The notes under the pieces were generated by a model. It worked only from the letters and a program-made list of their open reading frames with translations. It ran no database searches and had not been told where the DNA came from. Made by a program: the position numbers and the translations under genes. Shown piece after piece: positions 24,601-36,600 of a stretch of DNA of 64,000 nt; the first letter of the stretch is position 1; each line of letters begins with the position of its first letter. Source of the stretch: Leguminivora glycinivorella (taxonomy: Eukaryota; Arthropoda; Insecta; Lepidoptera; Tortricidae); contig NC_062991.1 in NCBI RefSeq assembly GCF_023078275.1, positions 1,178,001-1,242,000 on the forward strand, read 5' to 3'.

Positions 24601-27600
24601 AATTTCTTAAGGTAAAATAAATTATTGAAGTGAATCTAATGCAACTTCCAACTGACATGACAGCGCTTAACAATCAGTCATTGTTACGTTTCGTGAAATG
24701 CCGCTGACTCAGCGCGTAACATTCTGTCGGTGCGCGTAACATTCGCTCAACGCGACTCACTCATTCAATTATTCACTCAGTCAGCGACAGAACAGAATGC
24801 CCAGAATGGTTTTGAATGGTGGAATGGTTGGTTGGAATGTCTGTGTTTTATTTTATGTTTAGATAGACGTAACTAAACGTGATGGTCACTTGACAAAATG
24901 TTTGAGGTTATGTTACTAAGTTTCACTTGGGCCATTTTTTTTTCAAAGTTGTCCACCCCACTTTTTTTGTAACATGGGTATTTTTTACGCGATTATTACT
25001 CAGAATCGCGAGGTCTTTCGATCCTGACAGGAGAAAAAAAATGTCCCAAGATTTCCATACATTTTTTCGAACCTTCCATTCCGTTACCGCCATACAAAAT
25101 GTATGAAAGATTGGTAACGGAATGGGAAAAAAAACCTTGGGACACTTTTTTTCTCCTATTAGAATTGAAAGAGGTCGCGATTCTGAGTGGAAACCACCTA
25201 AAAATTTCCAAATCCAAAAAAAAGTAAGGTCCCACTTCTTCCGCGTGGAGGGACTTTACACTAATCAATAATTTGTCCCACAGCTAGTATTCTCGGAAGA
25301 CAGCGAGGGCTGGGCGCACCACGTGTGCGGCGTGGTGCGTGGCGCGGCCGGCGCCTTCCCGTGCCTGCTGCGGTACCTCTCCGACACACACGCCAACCTC
25401 ACCGTCAAGGCTGGCGTCCTAGCCAGGGCCTCGGACATAGAGACTACCACCATCAGTCGGTATTACCAGCAGGTAACACACCTAAAGCACACTAAAATAA
25501 AGAGTACTGTCGTACAGTATAGCCACTCCATCTCAGTTACCGCCTGTCAAAAACGCGAACAATCGACCTGTCATATTTCACTCATACGAGCATGGTACGC
25601 GTTCACCTACACGAGCTTAGACTGTCTGCTAGGAACGCGCCCCTTTCATGTATTTCATCGCCAGTACTGACAATGTCAACATTATTCAGTGACGTCATCA
25701 CTGTCATACATTGGGGATACCAGTCAATTTTCAAAGTTACTACCAAATCTACTAATACCCATTTGAACATATTTTTTAATTATACAAATCTTTGATTCAT
25801 AATAATGACATTATAATTATTTTCCAATTCTTTGAAATATATCGAAACCCTAGTTTGAATATAAGACTAAAATAATATAAGAAGTTATAAAGTAAGGTAA
25901 TATACAGATAAAAATACTACTACTATGGTAACCTCATTTTAACACTGGCCACACGTGCGAGAGGGATACCAGCCCAAACAATGCCCTCTCATGTGGACCG
26001 TTTTCGCTAGTTTATCTCGAGAAATTCGCGCCCATTATGTGCTAGCCCTGCAGGTAAGACATCTCCCGAATCCCCCAGATTCCCTCTATTCTTTGTTCTT
26101 TCTTTTCATTGCTAACACGGCTAAAACTGGATGTGTGTTTGTTCGTAACGGCCATCAGGCTGCTTACCATCATCCCTGGTGAGCCCTGTAAGCTCTAGGA
26201 CGGCAGGTGCTCCGACACTGGTAAAGGCCCGGCTAGGGTTGCAAAAAAAAACGGTTTTTTTTCTGGCTTGAAAAAAAAACATGAAAAAAAACCGTGGAAA
26301 AAACAGTTTTTTTTCTGGAGTATGTTTTTTTTCTAAAGTACGAAATCTCAAAATTTGCAAAGTAGTTAATACTTTTATACGGTTTTTTAGACTTAATGTT
26401 AACTATTAAACGAATTTAATCAAATAACTTTAATTTCTGGTCTTATAAAAGTAACATTTACGAAATCTGTAGTTGGTGGTTATCACTATTTACTGTTGGC
26501 AACACCACCGCCTCTCCACGCTACACGCAGCATCGGGGATTCCCCAATAAACGTTTGTAGTCCGTTGCTTCTGGAAAGTTATGTATGAAAATGTTGGCAT
26601 AATTAATGGAAGATTTTTTTTGATTGGGATATGTACATTACAGGCCGAAGTTATTTTTCATCAACCCTCCCCATCCCTCCCCCCTCTGCGTCACCCCTCT
26701 TCCCCCCCTTAAATAGCCGAAAATGCGGTTTTTCGCGATTTCTGACAAAACCGTTGTAGATACAGAAAAAGCGTGTAGGAAAAAAGTAATCCTTGATAAA
26801 TTTACTACAAATCGTTCATTGACAATTTGGTTCTAGCACTTATAGGTTTCGCGTGATCCATCACGAAAGTTGGTCCTTTACTGCAATTTTCTTTAGTGAA
26901 TGTTAAGTTTTCTCCCAAATTGCTTACGAAATCTGTTTGATATTACCAAGGACCATTTAATACTAGACTGATATAGCCCATACAAAAAAGCGTACCCCTG
27001 AAAAAAGCTTAGTTTTTGCTGTAAAACTAGATGGCGTTGTTTCGTAACCCGGGAGTGGAAAAAAACATATTTTCACACATATTTTTACTTGTTTTTATAT
27101 TATACTATGAATAACTATCAAAAAACTTTATTTTAATATCAAAATATTGGCTCAAAACACAATTTTTACAAATTATATTTTTTGGTCGGCCTCGACGTAG
27201 TTGTGATCGCTTCGCTGGCTAAGTTTGTTCGCATGTTGTCTAATTATTGCCAAATAAAATGACTAGATGACGTTGGTGGACTAGGAAAATGTCACATCCG
27301 TTTCGTTGTTCATTAATATAATATACTTAGTGATAATAAACCTATATGTTGAGCTCAAATACGTTCAACAAAACGCAATCATTGTGCCAACAGATGTTAC
27401 ATCTGACATCCATGTCACATCACAAATGTCATTGTATGATTTATTGAATATTCATAATATGGATATTAAATATTTTAGAATCGCAGTAGCAATGCGAGTA
27501 GAGATACAGAATTAATAACGGTATAAATTAATAATTGTATGACCAATGACCTCATACATAAATTTACCAGTTTAGGTGACAGAAGGCGAATCCAATTTGT

Positions 27601-30600
27601 AAACATTAAATGTGCTAAGGAAAAGAATCTTTCCGATTTTCAACGGGACACGGCTGAAGGGGCGAGCTGGTTTCGACTGCGCCCATGCATCTCAATTGTC
27701 CAGAAAGTTCATTCGAAGATCATTTTGCTTATAATAATCTGAGTAATCACAGTGAACGGTTTGACAGTATTTCAACTAACATGTAGAGAGACTTGCTAGC
27801 TTCGTCGGTCAGGCTTCGTCTTGGACACAACGCGGATAGTTCAGCGTTTCTTGTATGTCACTCCGAGCACCCTGACCATCGGCAGCGTAGGCCATGCACT
27901 GGCCGACTAGGTGTGGCACTTTGGATTACGTTTTTATAATAAATTAATGATAGTTTGTATTGTTTTGGTAATATATTTTCTACTCGTATACTACTCGTTT
28001 GGTACTCGTATAAACCTAAACTCTGACATAATTAATAATTCATGAGACTAAATTTAATGCGTTTTCACATTATCCGATCCGATATCAGATGTAGGACTGA
28101 TACCCCATACATTACAGGCGCTATCTTGAATTTTTTTCCAATGAAATCCTTCCGACATCCGATATCGGATCGGATAATGTGAAAACGGACTAAGACTACC
28201 TACCTAGATACCTTGTTAGTGTTATATACCTATGCCTATGTATATCCCACCAAAAACATTCTGTAAAAAATAGCCGTCTCGATGGAGCTGCTTGTTTATC
28301 TCTAAAAAGTAATGAAATCTACATAAAGTTCCTTACTGCGATTTCTTTATTATTATTATAGTTAACTAGCCTTTGCCCGCGGCTTCGATCGCGTTAAATT
28401 CGAAAATCTCTCCACAAACTTCCATCCTCCATTATAAGGAAGTGGGGGGATATAAAAAGAGACAAAAAGTAGCCTATGTCACTTTCCATCCCTTCAACTA
28501 TCTCCACTTAAAAAATCACGTCAATACGTCGCTCCGTTTTGCCGTGCAAGATGGACAAACAAACAGACACACACACTTTCCCATTTATACTTGACGTGAC
28601 TTGGCCGTTGAAGTGTAGCGGTGCTGGCGACAGATTGGTGCAATGGTGTCATGGAGCACCTGGTTATAAACTTCTTTATATCCTTGTGTACAAAGAAGTT
28701 TATAAGTTTCATATTCGATGGTCCGAGCTTAAGGTTCGTAAAGCCATGAAGCCGAGCTGATAATCATTGACGCTAAACGCCGATCGAAACGCAGTCTGAA
28801 GTGGGCGATAGACGTACGATACGAGCAAGTATGCGTACTTATGGCTCGACGACCTTTTTCGATTATGTGTCACCGTAAGTGCGTTTTCACATTATCCGAT
28901 CCGATATCGGATATCGGACCGATAATCCATACATTACAGGCGCCATCTTGGATTGTTTCTATTGAAATCCTTCCGACATCCGATATCGGATCGGATAATG
29001 TGAAAACGGTCTAAGTACGCGTAAAAACCGCCGCGCATAGTAGTCGACCATCCAACGCGTACTTGCTCGTACGCCTATCACCCACTTGACGTCGCGCAGA
29101 CACTTTATGGAAAGAGCGGGTTTTCGACAACTACCAATAAGATTTTAGACATTCAAAAATCTTCAATAATACTCAACTGTTTCGGTCGCACTCGTTCACA
29201 TATAGGATAGGATTGGTGTGAGCGAGACGGCCAGGAGATTGATTGTCAACATGATATCTATCATAAACACCGTTCGAAATGGCCTCATTAAAATCTAAAT
29301 TTTAAATATATTGAAAGTAATATTACTAATCATTGACGTCACGCTCAAAATGAAAGAGATAGAAAATTTGACAGTATGGTACTCTTTTGCATGATTGTCA
29401 TAATTCAAAATAAGAACGATGGCTTGCGTTGTAAACAGGGACTGAAACATGACACGGGCCCCTAGCGTCATCTATATACTTTTCACTGTATCACTTGTAA
29501 TGCCGTTGAACTACCGCGTGCGTATTTAAAAAAAAACGACATTTTTATTTAAATGACACTCTTAGTGACATCTAGTGACATAGATTTACGGCTGCCAACG
29601 GGGTACGGTATTTAGTATGGACTCTGCTGGTCCTTTATAATCGTCCTTGATATTACTAAAATATTATAAACTGAAAATGAATTTCAGGGGGAAAAATCAC
29701 TACAATGGATGGGACTTGAACTCACGGCTACTGGATTGATACTCCAGGGCTCTACCAACAGCTACCAAAAGCTCATCCCCAGTCATAGATACACTATATA
29801 GATCAATGGTACTCCTAGCGACTACTACCGTGAAAATATTACGTCTTAAATAGTTACTGGAATTCCAAGACATATTGGAAATTCCACCCATGGTAGTGAT
29901 TTTTCCCCCTTAATTTTATTTTAGTCATGCGTTACAATATTTTAGTTATATCAAACAAATTTCGACGATTTCGTATGCATTTTGGGCGAAAACTTAACAT
30001 TCACTAAAGAAGATTGCAGCAAAGGACCAACTTTCGTGACGGATCACGCGTCAACTATAAGTGCTAGAACCAAAGTGTTAATGAATGATTTGTAGTAAAT
30101 TTATTAAGGATTACTTCGTTCCTACGCGCTTTTTCTGTATCTTTAACAGTTTTGTCAGAAATCGAGAAAAACCGCATTTTCGGCACTTTAAGGGAGGGTA
30201 GAGGGGTGACGCAGAGGAGGGAGGAGTGGGGAGGGTTGGTGAAAAATAACTTCGGTCTATAACGTACATATTTCAATTTAAAAAAACCTTCCATTAATTA
30301 TGCCGTAATTTTAGCTAATTTCCCCCTGCTATTGTATACTGAATGTTAATTGAATTAAAATGTACGTTATTGTTATTGAAACACGTTACAACTCACGAAA
30401 AACCGTTATTGTCGTATTATTTGTTCATCTGAAAAAAAACCATATTTAGAAAAAAAAAAACCATGGTGCTCGGTTTTATTTAATGTTTTTTTTTCACAAT
30501 TCTGAAAAAAAAACATTTGGTTTTTTTTCTATTTACAACCCTAGGCCCGGCGCAGAATGTCATTAATGCTCGCATGGCGTGTAATGCGGCCTGCGCTCCT

Positions 30601-33600
30601 ACTGCAGGACAGACCGTGCAGGCCTTTACCGGTAACAGGAGAACCACAGTGGGGTGAAACAAATGGCACCGAGTAAAATAGAGCAACATAAAATTATCAT
30701 AAATTGTTCAACCATGTTTTTTTTGTTTTTAGGTGCAACAGTCATACGCGGCAGGAACGTTTCGCTGCGGGCCGCTACACCAGATCTCACTGGTCGGCAC
30801 CGTGCATGAAGAAGTGGGTGGCTACTTCCCTGACATGCTGAGAATGCTGGCCGCTAACCCTTTTCTCAATCTGGTGAGCCCTAATATTCATACTGGATGA
30901 TTATATGTAAATAGGCTAGTTTCCTACTAGTCAAATCAGCTTTTTTTTAAGAACTGTCAAAACGATATGCTAATATGGAATTACTATGAAATACTGAGGA
31001 GTGACGTCACGGTCAATTCATTTACTTTATATTACTATCTTTGACTTATTAAATAGAAATTATATTTAAAAATAACTTCTGCCCATATTTTTCTTCTAAT
31101 TATGTGGTGCTTTATTTCGTTCACTTCGTAAAATATTTTATTTCAGGTGTAGGAAACTAGCCTATTATATTTGCGTCTCAAAGGTAACGTTTACATACAG
31201 TTATGTATATATGTAAGTGTGTTTGGTAAAACGCCCTACTTTGTCGGTTTCCATTAAAGCGAGATTTACTTGTATCTTTACATGAATAAACTGACGAAGC
31301 GGCTTTATAGCAATCGACAAAGTGGGACGTTTTTCCATGCACACTCACATATAACTGTTCAGGTTAAGAAAGTTGTCTGCTTCGTACATTTTAGCTATCT
31401 AAACTTGGCATTTGTGTTATGAAGGACAGATTCTTCATGATTTCGTGGTTGATCTCATAGTAAAAGTCGCTCAATATGACCCGTTAATTATTTGAAATAC
31501 ATTTTTTCGCGGCATTTTGCTGTATTACAGATTATAAGTTAAGTTGGGATTATAAGTTAAATTGTACACGATACAATTTGGTGCCGTGACCAGGATACTC
31601 GACTCGTTATAAACCAACTAGCTTTTGCCCGCGGCTTCGCTCGCGTTAAATTCTAAAATTGCGGAATGATCCACACAAACGTCCACCTCCCCCATTTTTG
31701 AGAAGGGGGGGGGGTTAGAAAAAGACAAAAAGTAGCCTATGTCACACGTCATTCCGTCGCTCCGTTTTGCCGTGAAAACAGACACACACACTTTCCCATT
31801 TATTATATTAAGTATAGATAAACACCGATTTTATTATTGACGACTGGTCTGGCCTAGACCGTAATGACCCTGCCTGCCGGTCCTGGGTTCGAATCCAGGT
31901 AAGGGCATTTATTTGTGTGATGAGCACAGATATTTGTTCCTGAGTCATGGATGGTTTCTATGTATAGGTATATTTATCTATATGAGTATGTATATCGTCG
32001 CTAGGCACCTATAGCACAACAGGGTGTCCACTTTCTGGAAAGTCAGGGAAAGTCAGGGAAAAGTCAGGGAAGCTCATAGTGGTCATGGAAAGTCAGGGAA
32101 ATGATTTGGAGGTCAGGGAAAAACTTGGCACCAAGAAAAAAAATCTAAAAGTATTTAAAAATAATATGATTTCTTGGGTTGACCACATCCATGACAGCAA
32201 AGATCGATTCCCGGTAGTGATTTTAACCCTTAGAGTCACTTTGTATATCATGCTATACAAAACAAATAAAAAAATAAATAGGGTACTGCGCCAATGTTTA
32301 AGGCGATATATTTCCGTAGACGCTGCGCGCACTCGTTTTTTGAAGCCGTTAAAAACATAGGAAAACGCAACGGAAAAATCTGAAAACGATATATGTTAAA
32401 TTTCAGGATCTGGTGAGTATGTTATGGAGTTGAACAACATGAATTTTACAACTTCGCTCGATAGAAAATGACTCCAAAGTTACCTCTTCTCTTAACAATA
32501 AATCGTTCCCATGGCTATGATAAGAACTTTTTTGACTTGTTTTTTACTTCAATATATAGGTAATAAGATTATCTAGACGAATCTGATGAGTTTGTGCCGG
32601 TAGCGTCATTAAAATAATATAATATTTACCAAATACTACCAAATCCGCAAAGGAAAGATGGAACAACTATGAACCCAATTTTAAGACCTGTTACTAATCC
32701 TGTTTTTGCAAAAAAAAACTTTTATTGAAAATTGTTTTGAAATTGAAAACATTTTCGATGGCACTTATGGCCTCTTCAGTCGCGCGGCGGCGCTTTCAGA
32801 GGATGGACCTGTGTCAGTTTTCTCCGCGTGGTCACGTGTCATTGAAGCAATGGGGAACAAAGCTTTGAGGAGGCAGAAAAAATAATTGCGTGCTAGAAAA
32901 CAAATAAACAAAGAAAATTCTAATCAAAGCCCGTGAAAAGGTAAGAAAATGATAATTTATATACACGTAAGTATTTCATTTTCATATGATGTTATCAAGT
33001 GACATTTACTATATCTAAACATCATAGATTTTAGAAACCCCTAGATGACGGGTCTGTGACGTCATTACAGCACAACTTTTCCACTTAGAAAATATATGAC
33101 TGATGTCCAGCTAGTGAACAAACTTACGCAAAATTTTCATAAAAATATTGAATTGTTCGAAAGAAAAGGCGGCGGTAGGTACAGTACTGACTGATTGAAG
33201 ATCAGGTACCGTAGGTATTTCTGTCTTTCAAAATTTGGTATAAGGTTAATTAGATCGTGCTACCCTCCGTCTATATTTTTTCTGTGTCTATGCCAAACAT
33301 GTGGCCAGCCTGACAGAAATTTTGTTTGACAACTGTCGCCATTTTTCCACAGTAGTTAAAAGATTTCAGTATTATAACTTCTCAATAAATTTTGATGAAA
33401 GTCCATAATCATACATTGATAAAGCTGGACAATTTTTTTTTTTTTTATTTGGTGGGTATGATTACGGTACTTGATATTTAAAGATATTTGTCTAATTTGC
33501 AAGATTATATGAATCCTTCAACAAGCTGTCTGACTCCTTTGACAATAGTTGATACTTGATATGAATATTACTTGAGAATTCAAGGTAGGCATTCTTTTCT

Positions 33601-36600
33601 TGAAGCATTTTGTCGTTCTTCTGAATCCTCGAATTTTGGGTCTGGTTTAAACCAGATAAATATAATTGTCAGGATATGATATCAATAGCAACTTTATTAA
33701 ATAGACTAAGTTTCAATTGCATAGTTTTCATACTTTAGATTTTATTCATATCTTAATATAAATAGCACAGATTTCATCAGTGACTGGCTGAGTGACTTCA
33801 TCATGTTTGAAGTTGTAGGTTCATAAACAACAAGAATAAAATTCGAAAGTTTGGCATATATACTGCTTTTTAAAAGTCTTTCAATATGAAAAAGAAAAAG
33901 CGTTATTTATTCACGACTGACAAATTTTATGTGTCTTTTTAAACAACAGTGACATGACATAATATCTTTTTACATAAAGTCTATGGTCAAAGAAGCTGAT
34001 GGTTACTGTGTTCTGTTAACAATAGGTTTATAAGAAAAAACTTCTACATAAAGTAGAAAACACGCCGAGATGTTAATCTTTCCCCTCCTCCCGCCTCCCC
34101 ATTTTTATGTCCCCATTATCAGTTTTTTTATATATTCAGGAAAACCGTAAAAGCTACGGTTATGATGTTTAATAACTTAAAAAAAATATGAAAAAAATCA
34201 CAAAAGTAGAACTTTATAAAGAATTTCTAGGAAAATTATTTTGAACTTGATAGGTTCAGTAGTTTTTGAGAAAAATACGGAAAACTACGGAACCCTACAC
34301 TGAGCGTGGCCCGACACGCTCTTGGCCGGTTTTTTTTTTCGTGGTTTCAGCATTGGACCCTTAATAAAAGTTGTTCATAATGACATCAAAAGTCACTATG
34401 CAAAGTTTGAATGGTCCTTTTCATTTCACCCTGTCGATCTGTAGCTAAGTGCGATTACTAAGAAGTTTCGACGATGGCAGTTGGAGAATCCGAAAAAATC
34501 GATAAAATTGATTGTACCTTAGGGACGTCCTTAAAAGCGACGACAATGCTGACCAAACATACTGTAACTATAAATCATTCGTATTACTTACACAAATGAT
34601 GAAACCTAATAAAGAAAAATAAGGCGGTGATCGTTTACTATCAGGCGATACAGCTGCTCATTTGCCTCCTATTTCATGAAAAAACTAAGAAAGCCCAGTT
34701 AAAATACGGCGATCATTATACTGCGATCCGTCTGTGTCATGCTGCCGCGCGAATTTGAGTTCCCGTGTGCGACAAACGAACAGAGCCGCGCGGGCGGGGC
34801 GGCCCGGACGCCGCGCACCTCACCCCCTTGGTTTGGTTAGTTTGACAGATCATCTCGCCTTAAAGAGGAATGACTTTTGTAGTACAATTTATAAAGGTGG
34901 GTAGAATTTGCATTAAAATACCTTGACGTGTATTAGTGCTCGATAATAACACAATTGGACGAATTGTGCGACCATGAGAAAATCTTTGCGGAGTCATAAG
35001 GTAAATTAACATAATTTAATAAAATTTCTTAGAATTCAACCAAAGAAAGCAGTGCCCTTTATGGGAATGATAATAACCTATCTTTCAATGCAATATTTTT
35101 GTGTCGGATATATTGTAGTTACGTTTTATTGTCATATTTCCAACACGGTTTAGTATACTATACGTTGCCAACACTCCTGTGAATGAAGTCTGATTTGTTC
35201 CGTATGGCATACTATACGTTGCGACTACCACTCTAAATAACTTTAAAACTGTTTATAGTGTTATTATACTTATCAATACCTATGTTTAATTGCAAACCCA
35301 GGCAAAACTGCATTTTAATGGCCTCAATACAAAGAGCCCATCATTTTATGGGAATTTGCCTATTCGCGTAGGCTACAAAATGGAAATCAAGATTCCCGGT
35401 TTGTAGCCGGTTACGAACTGGGCCAGCGTGGTACCGTTTGGTTACTAAGTTTTCTAACTGGCTACAGAACGGGAATATAGAATTCCCTATTTGTAGCTGG
35501 TTACGTATTGGGCCCGAGTTAGGTACTGATCGGAATTTCTACCAAATAAAAGCTAAGACGGTGTAGATACGGACAGACGAACAGAGCGAACTATAAGGGT
35601 TCCTATAGTCAACCTAGTTGATTACGAAACCCTAAAAAATTACTCAATGTCAGCATTATTTGAATAAATCATGTGTTCATGACGGTAATAAATTCTCATT
35701 TTGTAACCATTTTTTTCCCGTTTGGAAGCTGGTTACCAACCATGGCTATAAGAATCGGTAATGATTTAGTCTCATTTTGTAACCAGTTTCAACACGGGAT
35801 GCTTTTTCCCGTTTCGAAGCTGGTTACCAAACGTGGTTACAAATCGGTAACGGGAAAGTCCTAATTTGAAGCCAGTTACGAAGTGGGATTTTTTTCCCGT
35901 TTCCCGGTTACCAAGTTTTAGTCACGAAACGGTACTAAAGGACAAACTGTTAGTCATTCATTACAATCGCCACGGGAGGGGTGGATATCACAGCTAAGCT
36001 GATAGCATTGTATAGTACCGAAATTAATTTCCATGCGTTATGAATAATTTGAGAAAAAATATTTAAGTACAACCTTAAATATTTTTTCTCAAATTATTGA
36101 TATAGTTACGTGTATCAATAACGCATGGCTTCTGAGACGACGTCACTTATAAACTGGCTAATATAAAGAAACAAAATGACCGCCTGAAAAAAATCCGTTA
36201 TGAACGGTCAGGCAAGTAGAAAATGCACGAAATGTGATGTGCATTTGTGCTACGTGAAGACAAGAAACTGCTTTGTTACTTACCATCGCATTACATAGGA
36301 AGTATAGTATTGCTTAGAATAGTATACATATACCCAGGATCGTTTTTTGTTGAGTTGTTGACAACGTATATTATTCTAGTACCTGGGCGACCGAGCTTCG
36401 CTCGTTATTCTATTTTATTTCTTGTGTTTTTTACATGACAGACCTACCACTACCTTATAAATAGTACTGAGATAACGGAAGAAGCTTAAAATTCGTAATA
36501 ATAATTAAAACACTTAATGAATACGTAACTTTTGTCACCCGCGAATCATAAGATTCATAAGTTAGTCAATGTTTGTTGTTTCGTATCCTTGACCTGTGTC

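Larger units (their letters stand above)
26234..30543. mobile_element. 4.3-kb hAT-type element, non-autonomous, with long internal inverted repeats
   Basis: Ends TAGGGTTGCAAAAAAAAAC and its inverse (...TTTACAACCCTA), both followed by A/T runs. The target duplication GGCCCGGC (8 bp) is at 26226-26233 and 30544-30551. Inside, about 26598-26944 is inverted at about 29951-30308, including TTCATCAACCCTCCCCA and GCCGAAAATGCGGTTTTTC. No transposase frame. The middle has gathered several younger insertions. Confidence 0.8.

Noticed and set aside
29700..29770. Functional tRNA gene (minus strand)
   Set aside because: D, anticodon and T arms are recognisable, but there is no paired acceptor stem and the unit is enclosed in transposon-like inverted termini.
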